From: Paraburkholderia edwinii
GTDB taxonomy: Bacteria; Pseudomonadota; Gammaproteobacteria; Burkholderiales; Burkholderiaceae
Reading direction: 5' to 3'
NCBI RefSeq assembly: GCF_019428685.1
Contig: NZ_CP080095.1
Location: 3,348,001-3,412,000, forward strand
Length of the DNA: 64,000 nucleotides
Under the pieces are notes generated by a model, which was given only the letters and a program-made list of their open reading frames with translations, searched no databases and had not been told where the DNA came from. How positions within the stretch are numbered: position 1 is the stretch's first letter; each line of letters opens with the position of its first letter. The position numbers and the translations under genes were made by a program. Positions 28,708 through 37,465 of the stretch are shown in pieces.

Positions 28708-29529
28708 ATGAAGATTCGTGTGCTGTCCGATCTGCACCTCGAGCACGACGAGCCCGACGTGATTCCGCACGCCGACGCCGACCTCGTTGTGCTCGCCGGC
28801 GACATCCACAATCACGCGCAAGGGTTGCGCTGGGCCGCGCAAACGTTCGATGGCGCAGTGCCGGTTGTCTATGTGCCGGGCAATCACGAGTACTACGACG
28901 GAGAGTTCGGCGCGCTCGAAGCGGCGATGCACGATGCCGCGCATTCGGTCGACAACGTGCACTTCCTGAATAATGCCGCGCTTGTCGACCCGCGCGGCCA
29001 ATGGCGCGTGCTCGGCACGACCCTGTGGACCGACTTCGAGCTATACGGCGCAGAACCGGATACACGCGCGGCGTCGATCGCCGCTGCGCAGCGCACCATG
29101 CTCGACTATCGTGGGCTGATTCAGGTTGCGTGGGGCGATGCTGAAGGCGCCAGAGAAGAACCCGGCACGCCTCGCCCTTTCACCCCCGCCGATTCGCTCG
29201 CGCTCCATGCACGCTCACGCGCATGGCTCACCGATGCACTCGCGCAACCGTTCACGGGCAAAACGATCGTCGTCACGCATCATGCGCCGCATCGGCGCAG
29301 TCTCGCCGCGCGCTACGCAAGCGACCTCGTATCGGCAGGCTTCGTCAACGATTTGCGGGAGCTGGTGCGCGAGCCCGTCGCGCTATGGATTCACGGCCAC
29401 ACGCACACCGCCTTCGATTACGTCGAGCACGGCACACGCGTCGTCTGCAATCCGCGCGGTTACTATGATCGGCGCACGCTTCAGTTCGAAAACGCCGCGT
29501 TCAGCTGGACCCGAGTGATAGAGATTTGA
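28708..29529 (+). CDS. Metallophosphoesterase
   Basis: Calcineurin-like phosphoesterase of 273 residues with the full metal-binding set: DLHLEHDE, GDIHNH, GNHEYYD, THHAPH and GHTHT. It is cytoplasmic, since no signal peptide is seen. The substrate, whether nucleotide, phosphoprotein or phosphodiester, cannot be told. ATG at 28708 follows a duplicated CCAGGGAG that supplies the ribosome-binding site. A longer in-frame opening to 28480 overlaps DUF2069 and is rejected. Confidence 0.92.
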   Translation: MKIRVLSDLHLEHDEPDVIPHADADLVVLAGDIHNHAQGLRWAAQTFDGAVPVVYVPGNHEYYDGEFGALEAAMHDAAHSVDNVHFLNNAALVDPRGQWRVLGTTLWTDFELYGAEPDTRAASIAAAQRTMLDYRGLIQVAWGDAEGAREEPGTPRPFTPADSLALHARSRAWLTDALAQPFTGKTIVVTHHAPHRRSLAARYASDLVSAGFVNDLRELVREPVALWIHGHTHTAFDYVEHGTRVVCNPRGYYDRRTLQFENAAFSWTRVIEI

Positions 29530-29548
29530 ATACCGCGAAAAGCGGTAT
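29530..29548. terminator. Small hairpin between convergent genes
   Basis: Stem ATACCGC / GCGGTAT with loop GAAAA starts right after the phosphoesterase stop and overlaps the last base of the small convergent gene. It has no T-run on either side, so it is a weak terminator at best. Confidence 0.4.
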
Positions 29549-29709
29549 CAGAGACTGCTCGCATCATCCCTGCGCGCCGGCTTCATCGTTCTGACCTTTA
29601 CCGGCACGAGCCGGGGCTGCGGCCGCAAGCGTCGAAGCACGTCGCGCGACGCGGCAATCACGATCAGCCCAAAAATGACGGCGACACCGATCATCAGATG
29701 CGTATCCAT
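29548..29709 (-). CDS. Small single-span membrane protein (53 residues), unrecognised
   Basis: ATG at 29709 is preceded by a good AGAGGAAA site and opens 53 codons, beginning MDTHLMIGVAVIFGLIVIAA. One clear transmembrane segment (residues 5-20) is followed by a basic, Pro-containing tail (RDVLRRLRPQPRLVPVKV). Codons look like the neighbours'. I do not recognise a family. The strong ribosome-binding site, hydrophobic profile and dyad at the stop support a real gene. Confidence 0.65.
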   Translation of the reverse strand: MDTHLMIGVAVIFGLIVIAASRDVLRRLRPQPRLVPVKVRTMKPARRDDASSL

Positions 29710-29943
29710 ATTTTCCTCTTCTTGCCATTTGTTGCGGATGGGTTGCGGACTGCGGCGTGCGCCGCGGGAGTCGGCAGCGGCATGGACTCCACGTTAGCAA
29801 AACAGGTCCGCGCGGGAAGTAAGGAAGTGTTGCGATGCAACGGCATCTGTAACGTCGTACGGAAGCGGCCAGCGGACCGAACCCCGGACCGAAACCACGC
29901 CATGCGCCGAATGCAAACGCACCCGACGCACTGAGCGCAGCAA

Positions 29944-30882
29944 TCAGGTCCGCGCGAACTTGCGCAATTCGGCGTGATCGTTGGCCAGCGTCGCGGGCAA
30001 GCCGTCGCGCAGATACTCGACCCACGTGCGAATCTTTGCGTCGAGATACTGGCGCGACGCATACAGCGCGTACAACGTCATCTCCTGCGACGTGTACTCC
30101 GGCAGCACCCACACGAGCTCGCCGCTGCGCAGACCCGCAATGGCCGAGTAAATCGGCAGGAGCCCGATGCCCATGCCTTCGCGCACCGCCACCGACTGCG
30201 CTTCCGCCACGTTCACCTGAAACGTCGCCGGGCCGAGCGCCACCGTCTCCTGCCCGTTCGGACCGTCGAAGGTCCATTCATCGGTGGGGAAAATCGGCGT
30301 AAGCAGGCGCAGGCAAACGTGATGGCGCAAATCCGCCGGCGTTTGCGGCACGCCGTTGCGTTCGAGATACGCCGGCGACGCGCACGTGATGCTGAACGCG
30401 CTGCCAAGACGCTGCGAAACAAGGCCCGAATCGGGCAGATGCTGCGCGAGCACGAGCGCGACGTCGTAGCCTTCGTCGAGCAGATCGGGCATGCGCTGGG
30501 CCAGCGTCAGTTCGACGTGCACCTCCGGATACAGCTCCTGATACCCGCCTACCGCCGGCACGACGTAGTGCTGACCAAAACTCGTCATCGCGTGCACTTT
30601 CAGCTTGCCTGACGGGCGCGCGTGCGCATCGCTCGCTTCCGCCTCGGCCTGATCCACATACGCGAGAATCTGCTCGCAACGTTGCAGGTAGCGCTCGCCG
30701 GCCTCAGTGAGCGCGATACGGCGCGTGGTCCGGTTTAATAGACGCGTACGCAGATGTGCTTCGAGGTCCGAAACAGCGCGCGACGCATACGCGGTGGTGG
30801 TATTGAGATGCTGCGCGGCAGCGGTGAAGCTGCCCGCCTCGACGACGCGGGAAAAGACGCGCATGTTCTGAAGCGTATCCAT
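29944..30882 (-). CDS. LysR family transcriptional regulator
   Basis: LTTR of 312 residues. The N-terminal winged helix-turn-helix is clear (MRVFSRVVEAGSFTAAAQHL, ending RLLNRTTRRIALTEAGERYL), followed by the two-lobed effector-binding domain. It is divergent from the outer-membrane-factor/FUSC/HlyD operon across 160 bases that contain two TGCA-N11-TGCA-like sites at 30902-30944. It is therefore the likely regulator of that pump, in the way AaeR controls aaeXAB in E. coli (analogy, not proof). Confidence 0.93.
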   Translation of the reverse strand: MDTLQNMRVFSRVVEAGSFTAAAQHLNTTTAYASRAVSDLEAHLRTRLLNRTTRRIALTEAGERYLQRCEQILAYVDQAEAEASDAHARPSGKLKVHAMTSFGQHYVVPAVGGYQELYPEVHVELTLAQRMPDLLDEGYDVALVLAQHLPDSGLVSQRLGSAFSITCASPAYLERNGVPQTPADLRHHVCLRLLTPIFPTDEWTFDGPNGQETVALGPATFQVNVAEAQSVAVREGMGIGLLPIYSAIAGLRSGELVWVLPEYTSQEMTLYALYASRQYLDAKIRTWVEYLRDGLPATLANDHAELRKFART

Positions 30883-30901
30883 GTCGATCCTTGACTACAT
30901 T

Positions 30902-30944
30902 TGCAGGGCGGATTGTTGCACATACTGCAAGGGCGATTATCGCA
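30902..30944. promoter_or_regulatory. Two direct LTTR-box-like operators
   Basis: TGCAGGGCGGATTGTTGCA (30902-30920) and TGCAAGGGCGATTATCGCA (30926-30944) are near-identical 19-base sites, each TGCA or CGCA flanking 11 bases, with start-to-start spacing of 24. LysR proteins bind T-N11-A dyads in such tandem sites between divergent genes. They lie 20-62 bases upstream of the LysR start and about 100-140 before the efflux operon. Confidence 0.6.
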
Positions 30945-31042
30945 AATCCGGTAAAGATGCGTTACACCTTTGCCCATTATTCAGTAATCAGCTGAAAAAT
31001 ATAATGGCGAGCAGCGTTTCATAGTCAATTAGGGAGAAATTC

Positions 31043-32623
31043 GTGCAATTTTCGGTGAGAAATGGGATCTCTGCGCTCGCCGTTCTTGCGATCTCGCTAA
31101 TAATTGCCGGCTGCGCGTCTCCCGGAAACGTGGCGCCGCAAGCGCACAGCAACGACCCGATGTCGCTCGATGCGGGCGCGGCAATTCGCGCCGCCGATCT
31201 CGATGCGCAATGGCCCGCCGTCGACTGGTGGCGCACCTATCAGGATCCCCAGCTGAACAGTTGGGTAGAAGCGGCACTCGCGGGCAATCCGACGCTCGCG
31301 GTCGCGCAGGCGCGCGTGCGCAACGCGCAGGCACTCGCGGCAGTCAATGCGGCTGCGCTGGCGCCGCAGGTCAACGGCAGTCTGTCCATTCAAGGGCAGC
31401 ATTGGCCCGATAACGCCTATTACGGCCCCGGCCCGCTTGCCGACCAGACCACATGGAATAACACCGGCGTGTTGAGCCTGTCGTACCACCTCGACCTATG
31501 GGGCCGCGATAAGAACGCCGCCGAAGCCGCGCTCGACCTCGCGCACGCAAGCGCGGCCGATGCGCGCGCCGCGCAGCTCGAAATCGAAGCGAACGTGGTG
31601 CGCACGTACATCGAGATGTCGCTGAACTACGAGCTGCTCGACATCGAAAAGAGCACGCTCGCGCAACAGCAGCAGGTCGCCGATCTTGCGAACCGGCGGC
31701 TCAAAGGCGGCCTCGGCACGCAGCTCGAAGTCTCGCAGGCCGAAACACCGCTGCCCGAGTCGGAACGGCGCATCGACGCGCTCGAAGAGAGCATCGCGCT
31801 CGGCCGCAATCAGCTTGCCGCGCTTGCCGGCAAAGGGCCGGGCGCGGGCGACACGATCACGCGGCCGCAACTCGCGTTAAACGGCCCCGCCGGACTGCCG
31901 TCGACGCTGCCCGCGGAGCTGATCGGCCATCGTCCCGATATCGTCGCCGCGCGCTGGACCGTTGCGGCGCAAGCGCGCGGCATCGACGTCGCGCACGCGG
32001 ATTTTTATCCGAACATTAACCTGCTCGCGTCGGTCGGCGGCTTTGCCGCGATGGGGCCATTCTTCCAGTTCCTGCACGCGCAGAACGGCCAGTGGACCGC
32101 AGGGCCGGCCGCGTCGCTGCCGATTCTCGACGGCGGGCGCCTGCGCGCGCAGCTCGGCGCTGCATCGGCGGGCTACGATATCGCCGCGGGGCAGTACAAC
32201 CAGGCGATCGTCGACGCGTTGAAGGAGATCTCCGACCAGGTCGTGCGGATCCGCTCGCTCGAAACGCAGGCGAAAGATGCACAACGCTCCGTCGATATCG
32301 CGACGAAAAACTATCGGCTTTCGCGCGAAGGTTACCGGCGCGGCCTGACCGATTACGTGAACGTGCTGATCGCGCAAACGCAGCAGCTGCGCGCGCAGGA
32401 AGGCGTGGCGCGCGTGCAGGCCGAGCGGCTGAACGCGCGCGCGACGCTGGTCGCGGCGCTCGGCGGTGGACTGGTGGAGCCGGCTGACGGTCCGTCGGAA
32501 GCTGAGACGTGGCCTGAGAGCGAACGCCGCAAGGCGGCTAAACGTGCGGGTACGAGTACGGGTCCAAGCGCAAATACAAGCGTAGGTGCCGCCGCGAACG
32601 CCACCGCTACCGCGCCGCACTGA
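31043..32623 (+). CDS. Outer-membrane efflux lipoprotein (OprM/NodT type)
   Basis: TolC-like outer-membrane factor of 526 residues. GTG at 31043 follows AGGGAGAA. The signal peptide ends in lipobox LIIAGC, so the mature protein is a lipoprotein from Cys24. Two repeated OEP domains are seen, with typical WWRTYQDPQLNSWVEAALAG, LSYHLDLWGRDKNAAEAALD, FYPNINLLASVGGF and YRRGLTDYVNVLIAQTQQL. The C-terminal ~40 residues are a low-complexity tail. It is the first gene of a four-gene export operon. Confidence 0.93.
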   Translation: MQFSVRNGISALAVLAISLIIAGCASPGNVAPQAHSNDPMSLDAGAAIRAADLDAQWPAVDWWRTYQDPQLNSWVEAALAGNPTLAVAQARVRNAQALAAVNAAALAPQVNGSLSIQGQHWPDNAYYGPGPLADQTTWNNTGVLSLSYHLDLWGRDKNAAEAALDLAHASAADARAAQLEIEANVVRTYIEMSLNYELLDIEKSTLAQQQQVADLANRRLKGGLGTQLEVSQAETPLPESERRIDALEESIALGRNQLAALAGKGPGAGDTITRPQLALNGPAGLPSTLPAELIGHRPDIVAARWTVAAQARGIDVAHADFYPNINLLASVGGFAAMGPFFQFLHAQNGQWTAGPAASLPILDGGRLRAQLGAASAGYDIAAGQYNQAIVDALKEISDQVVRIRSLETQAKDAQRSVDIATKNYRLSREGYRRGLTDYVNVLIAQTQQLRAQEGVARVQAERLNARATLVAALGGGLVEPADGPSEAETWPESERRKAAKRAGTSTGPSANTSVGAAANATATAPH

Positions 32624-32640
32624 CCGCCAGGCAACCCGTC

Positions 32641-34848
32641 ATGACCACTCCGTCAACCAGTCCGGGCGCCGCCTGGTCCCTCCCGTCGCTCTACGCCGCC
32701 TGCGCCGACTGGGCGCGCACCGACGGCCGCAACTGGATCTACATCCTGAAAGCGCTGACCGCGGCCTTTCTCGCGATCGGCATTGCGATGAAACTCGAGA
32801 TGCCGCAGCCGCGCACCGCGATGACCACCGTCTTTATCGTGATGCAGCCGCAAAGCGGCGCGGTGTTCGCCAAGAGCTTCTACCGGATCTGCGGCACGCT
32901 GGTCGGCCTCGTCGTGATGCTTGCGCTGCTCGGGCTTTTTCCGCAGCAGCCCGAACTGTTCATTCTGTCGACGGCGCTGTGGGTCGGCATCTGCACGGCC
33001 GGCGCCGCGCGCAACCGCAATTTCCGCTCGTACGGCTTTGTGCTGGCTGGCTACACGGCCGCGCTGATCGGCATCCCCGCCTCGCAGCACCCGGACGGCG
33101 CGCTGCTGTCCGCGTTGACGCGGGTATCGGAAGTGCTGCTCGGCATCGTCTGCGCGGGCGCCGTCAGCGCCCTGCTGTTTCCCGAACACACGGGCGAACT
33201 GATGCGCACGACCGTGCGCGCGCGCTTCAGCTCGTTTGTCGATTACGTCGGCAACGTGCTGGGCGGCCGCATCGAACGCGCGCAGATCGAAGAGACGAAT
33301 GCGCGTTTCATTGCGGACATTGTCGGCCTCGAAGCGATGCGCAGCATGGCCGTGTTCGAAAGCCCCGAGTCGCGCATGCGAGGCGGCCGCCTTGCCCGGC
33401 TCAATACCGAGTTCATGGCCGCGTCGACGCGTTTTCACGCGCTGCATCAGCTGATGAACCGTCTGCATATGCAGAGCGCGTGGGTCACGATCGACGCGCT
33501 CGAGCCGTATTTCCGCGAAATCGCGCCGCTGTTGCATTGCGCGTCCGGCGAGCCCGTGCGCACGGCGGCCGACGCGACGCATTCGGCCGAACAGCTCGAA
33601 GCGTACAAGGCCGAGTTGCCGAGTCGCATTCGCGCGACCCGCGCTGAACTGGCCGTGCATCCCGACGAGCCGTTGCTCGACTTCGACACCGCCTCCGAAC
33701 TGCTCTACCGCTTCGTCGAAGATCTGCACGCGTACACGGCCACCTACGCATCGCTCGCGGTGCCCACGCACGCGCGCGAGCGCTGGATCGAGCACTACGA
33801 GCCGAAGACGAATCCGCTCACGGCCGGCATCTCGGGCGTGCGCGCGGTGATCGTGATGTGCGTGCTCGGCGCGTTCTGGATCGCGACCGCGTGGCCGAGC
33901 GGCACGACGCTCACACTCAACGCGGCGGCCACCTGCGCGCTCGCTTCGATGTCGCCGAATCCGCCGCGCATGGCCTGGCAGATGGCGGTCGGCACGACGC
34001 TGTCGTCGTTGATGGCGATGATCCTCACGTTCGGCATCTATCCGCATATCGACGGCTTTCCACTGCTATGCGCCGCGCTCACGCCGTTTCTCGCGTTCGG
34101 CGTATTCATGACGACACGGCCGAAGCTGGCCGGCTACGGCGTCGGCTACTGCATCTTCTTCTGCTTTCTCGCGGGTCCGGACAACCTCGAACTGTATGAT
34201 CCGATGAGCTTTATGAACGACGCGCTCGCGCTCGTGCTGTCGATACTCGTCACCGCGGTCGCGTTCGCGGTGCTGCTGCCGCCGTCCACGCCGTGGCTAC
34301 GCAATCGCCTGCTGATCGACCTGCGCCGCCAGGTGGTGGCCGGCTGCCGCGGCCCCGTGCGCGGGCTGCGCACGCGCTTCGAAAGCGGTGCGCGCGACCT
34401 GATGTTCCAGATCAACGCGCTCGCGGCCAACGAACCCGAAGTGAAGCGCATCACGCTGCGCTGGCTGTTCGCCGTGCTCGAAGTGGGCAACGCGATCACC
34501 GATTTGCGCCGCGAGATCGAGGATCTGCCGCGCGACCCGCGCTATGCGCGCGCCGCGCCGTGGCGCGTGAAGCTGCGCACGATGCGCGACGACGTCGGCC
34601 GCCTCTTCGAAACCCCGACCGCGAAGCGGCTCGATACCGCGCTCGCCGCCACCGACGCCGCGATCGACGCCGTTCAGCAGATGCTCGCGCAAGTTGAACC
34701 GGTACGCGAAGAACGCGACCGGATGCAGCGCATCCTGAGTCACGCGCACTTTGTCCGCAGCGCGCTGCTCGACCCTCAATCGCCGCTTGCCGAACTCAAC
34801 GGCAACGGCGCCGGCCATCCGCCACCAGGAGCTCGCCATGCCTCGTGA
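32641..34848 (+). CDS. FUSC family inner-membrane transporter (AaeB/YccS-like)
   Basis: Protein of 735 residues with two blocks of about five transmembrane segments (starting IYILKALTAAFLAIGIAMKL and SGVRAVIVMCVLGAFWIATA), separated and followed by cytoplasmic alpha-helical regions, the FUSC architecture. Known members export aromatic carboxylic acids (AaeB) or confer fusaric acid resistance. It starts 17 bases after the outer-membrane gene and overlaps the next by 11 bases. Confidence 0.93.
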   Translation: MTTPSTSPGAAWSLPSLYAACADWARTDGRNWIYILKALTAAFLAIGIAMKLEMPQPRTAMTTVFIVMQPQSGAVFAKSFYRICGTLVGLVVMLALLGLFPQQPELFILSTALWVGICTAGAARNRNFRSYGFVLAGYTAALIGIPASQHPDGALLSALTRVSEVLLGIVCAGAVSALLFPEHTGELMRTTVRARFSSFVDYVGNVLGGRIERAQIEETNARFIADIVGLEAMRSMAVFESPESRMRGGRLARLNTEFMAASTRFHALHQLMNRLHMQSAWVTIDALEPYFREIAPLLHCASGEPVRTAADATHSAEQLEAYKAELPSRIRATRAELAVHPDEPLLDFDTASELLYRFVEDLHAYTATYASLAVPTHARERWIEHYEPKTNPLTAGISGVRAVIVMCVLGAFWIATAWPSGTTLTLNAAATCALASMSPNPPRMAWQMAVGTTLSSLMAMILTFGIYPHIDGFPLLCAALTPFLAFGVFMTTRPKLAGYGVGYCIFFCFLAGPDNLELYDPMSFMNDALALVLSILVTAVAFAVLLPPSTPWLRNRLLIDLRRQVVAGCRGPVRGLRTRFESGARDLMFQINALAANEPEVKRITLRWLFAVLEVGNAITDLRREIEDLPRDPRYARAAPWRVKLRTMRDDVGRLFETPTAKRLDTALAATDAAIDAVQQMLAQVEPVREERDRMQRILSHAHFVRSALLDPQSPLAELNGNGAGHPPPGARHAS

Positions 34849-35038
34849 GGTCGCAATTCTCGACGCGTACATGCCCGCCGTCATCGTGCTGTTCTTCGTC
34901 GGCGCGGCGCTGACATGGATGATCGACCGGGTGCTCGCGCAGATCGGCGTGTATAGCGTCGTCTGGCACCCGTCGCTGTTTCGCGCGAGCCTGCTGGTCT
35001 GCGTGTGCGGCGGCCTGGGTCTCGCCGTTTACCGTTGA
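34838..35038 (+). CDS. DUF1656 small membrane protein (AaeX-like)
   Basis: Sixty-six residues with two transmembrane segments (YMPAVIVLFFVGAALTWMID and SLLVCVCGGLGLAVY) joined by a short VWHPSLFR linker, the DUF1656 pattern. Start ATG 34838 has AGGAG just upstream and overlaps the FUSC stop, so the two are coupled. This small subunit accompanies FUSC pumps; its role is not established. Confidence 0.92.
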   Translation: MPREVAILDAYMPAVIVLFFVGAALTWMIDRVLAQIGVYSVVWHPSLFRASLLVCVCGGLGLAVYR

Positions 35039-35050
35039 AAGAGTCACATC

Positions 35051-35923
35051 ATGACCATCCGTAACATCCTCGGGTTTATCGCGACTGCGGCGATTTTCGT
35101 CGTCGCGGTGCTGATCGGCCGCGCGCTGTGGGTTCACTACATGGACGAACCGTGGACGCGCGACGGCCGCGTGCGCGCCGAAGTGATCAATATCGCGCCC
35201 GATGTGTCGGGCGCCGTCGTCGAACTGCCGGTACGCGACAACCAGTTCGTCAAGAAAGGCGACCTGCTGATGCAGATCGACCCGTCGCACTATCAGATCG
35301 CGGTCGAGCAGGCGCAGGCGGCCGTCGCCGCGCGCAAGGCCGAGTTGCAGATGCGCCGCGACGACGCAAAACGGCGCGCCGATATGGACAGTCTCGTGGT
35401 GTCGAAGGAGTCGCGCGAAAACGCGACGCATACGGCCAATTCAGCCGAGGCGCAGTATCAGCAGGCCATCGCCGCGCTCGATGCGGCAAAGCTCAATCTC
35501 GAGCGCACGCGCGTGATCGCGCCCGTCGACGGCTATGTGACGAACCTCAACGTTTATCGCGGCGACTATGCGATCGCGGGGTCGGCGAAGCTTGCGATCG
35601 TCGATAGCCATTCGTTCTGGGTTTATGGCTACTTCGAGGAAACGAAGCTGCCGCACGTGCGCGTCGGCGATGCGGCGGAAATGCGGCTGATGAGCGGCGG
35701 CGTGCTGCGCGGCCATGTCGAAAGCATTTCGCGCGGTATTTACGACCGCGACAATCCCGAAAGCCGCGAACTGCTCGCCGACGTCAATCCGACCTTCAAC
35801 TGGGTTCGGCTCGCGCAGCGCGTGCCGGTGCGCATCAAGATCGATTCGGTGCCCGACGGCGTGCTGCTGTCGGCGGGCACGACCTGTACGGTGGTGGTGA
35901 CGCCGTCGACGTCGAAGAAATAG
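35051..35923 (+). CDS. HlyD-family periplasmic adaptor subunit
   Basis: Membrane-fusion protein of 290 residues with an N-terminal anchor (NILGFIATAAIFVVAVLIGR), a split biotinyl-lipoyl domain (NIAPDVSGAVVELPVRDNQF and RVIAPVDGYVTNLNVYRGDY), a short alpha-helical hairpin and a beta-barrel. The length and build match AaeA/EmrA-like adaptors. It would link the FUSC pump to the outer-membrane lipoprotein encoded first in the operon, forming a tripartite exporter. Confidence 0.93.
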   Translation: MTIRNILGFIATAAIFVVAVLIGRALWVHYMDEPWTRDGRVRAEVINIAPDVSGAVVELPVRDNQFVKKGDLLMQIDPSHYQIAVEQAQAAVAARKAELQMRRDDAKRRADMDSLVVSKESRENATHTANSAEAQYQQAIAALDAAKLNLERTRVIAPVDGYVTNLNVYRGDYAIAGSAKLAIVDSHSFWVYGYFEETKLPHVRVGDAAEMRLMSGGVLRGHVESISRGIYDRDNPESRELLADVNPTFNWVRLAQRVPVRIKIDSVPDGVLLSAGTTCTVVVTPSTSKK

Positions 35924-35959
35924 GCGCGGCGACGACTGCGGAACGGAGAAAGACGGGAC

Positions 35960-35980
35960 GCCGGGCCATCGAGGCCCGGC
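35960..35980. terminator. Hairpin between convergent efflux operon and helicase gene
   Basis: Stem GCCGGGCC / GGCCCGGC (eight pairs, loop ATCGA) lies 37 bases after the HlyD stop and 16 before the helicase stop. No clear T-run follows on either strand, so strength is uncertain. Confidence 0.45.
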
Positions 35981-35995
35981 TAGTCAGAGGGGAGA

Positions 35996-37465
35996 TCAGG
36001 AAGACGAAGGAGTCTTGCGCGGCATGCCGAAGCCGCCAAGCAGCGCCGCGAGCGGCTGCTTCGACGCCGGCTTTTGCGGTGCGCCGTCGGTTTCGTCGCG
36101 CTTCGCCGATGCCGCGGACAGCGCGCTCGGCGACGGCTCGTACGGCTTCAGGAAGAAGTCGTCGATCGGCGGCTGACGGTGCGAATGCGAAGCGCCGCGC
36201 TCGAAACCTCCACCCGAACGGCGCCGGCTGTTGCCGCGGTCGTCGCGCTCGTCGCGGCTACGACGGCCGCCGCGATCGTCGTGATGGTGCCGTACCGGCG
36301 CATCGACAACGAGCCGTTGCACTTCGAGCGGCCGCTTGATCAGCTTCTCGATGTCCTGCAACTGCTTGCGCTCGTTCCCGCTGAACAGCGACAGCGCGTC
36401 GCCCGACGCACCCGCGCGGCCCGTGCGGCCGATCCGGTGCACGTAGTCTTCCGCGTTGAACGGCAAATCGAAGTTGATTACCGCGGGCAGTTCGGCGATA
36501 TCGAGGCCGCGCGCCGCGACGTCGGTAGCGACGAGCGCTTCGATTTCGCCGCGCTTGAAGGCGTCGAGCGCCTGCATGCGCTCGCTTTGCGTACGATCGC
36601 CGTGAATCGCCGTGGCGACCACGCCGTCGCGCTCGAGCTGCCGCGCGAGCCGGCTTGCACCGATCTTGCTGTTGCAGAACACGATGACCTGCTTGAGGCT
36701 GCGCTCGCGGATCAACTGCACGACGGCGCCGGTCTTGTCGCCTTCCGCGACTTCATAAACGATTTGCGTGACGTTGGTAGCCGTCGAGTTGCTACGCGCG
36801 ACTTCGATGGTCTGCGGGTCGCGCAGGTAAGTGGCCGCCAGCTTCTTGATCTCGCCCGAGAACGTCGCCGAGAAGAGCAGCGTCTGGCGCTCTTTCGGCA
36901 GCAGGTTCAGGATGCGCTGCAGGTCGGGCAGAAAACCCATATCGAGCATGCGGTCCGCCTCGTCGAGCACGAGGATCTGCACCTGGCCGAGATTCGCGGT
37001 TTTCTGCTGCACGTGATCGAGCAGACGCCCCGGCGTCGCAATCAGGATTTCGACGCCGCGCCGCAGTTCCGCCGATTGCGGGTTCATATCGACGCCACCG
37101 AATACGACCGCGCTGCGTAGCGGCGTGTGCTTCGCATACGCCTGCACGTTTGCGGCGACCTGGTCGGCGAGTTCGCGCGTCGGTGTCAGGATCAGCGCGC
37201 GCACCGGATGGCGCGCCGGCGACGCGCTCGTGCTTGCCGCCGGCAACAGGCGCTGGATGATCGGCAGCGAGAAGCTGGCGGTCTTGCCAGTGCCGGTCTG
37301 CGCGGCGCCCATCACGTCGCGGCCGGCCAGCACGACAGGAATCGCCTGCGCCTGGATCGGCGTCGGCGTCGTGTAGCCCTGCTCCGCGATGGCTTTCAGA
37401 ATGTCGGCCGACAGGCCGAACTGGTCGAAGGTCGCGGTGCTAGGAGTGACAACTGTGTCGGACAT
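35996..37465 (-). CDS. rhlE: DEAD-box ATP-dependent RNA helicase, RhlE type
   Basis: RNA helicase of 489 residues with every family motif: Q-motif region (GLSADILKAIAEQGYTTPTP), AQTGTGKT (I), PTRELADQ (Ia), TPGRLLD (Ib), DEADRMLD (II), SATF (III), ARGLDI (V) and HRIGRTGRAG (VI). The C-terminal ~110 residues are a basic, Arg/Asp-rich disordered tail typical of RhlE. Likely roles are ribosome assembly and RNA turnover, especially in the cold. The class is certain; the RhlE subgroup is judged by the tail and overall similarity. Confidence 0.9.
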   Translation of the reverse strand: MSDTVVTPSTATFDQFGLSADILKAIAEQGYTTPTPIQAQAIPVVLAGRDVMGAAQTGTGKTASFSLPIIQRLLPAASTSASPARHPVRALILTPTRELADQVAANVQAYAKHTPLRSAVVFGGVDMNPQSAELRRGVEILIATPGRLLDHVQQKTANLGQVQILVLDEADRMLDMGFLPDLQRILNLLPKERQTLLFSATFSGEIKKLAATYLRDPQTIEVARSNSTATNVTQIVYEVAEGDKTGAVVQLIRERSLKQVIVFCNSKIGASRLARQLERDGVVATAIHGDRTQSERMQALDAFKRGEIEALVATDVAARGLDIAELPAVINFDLPFNAEDYVHRIGRTGRAGASGDALSLFSGNERKQLQDIEKLIKRPLEVQRLVVDAPVRHHHDDRGGRRSRDERDDRGNSRRRSGGGFERGASHSHRQPPIDDFFLKPYEPSPSALSAASAKRDETDGAPQKPASKQPLAALLGGFGMPRKTPSSS

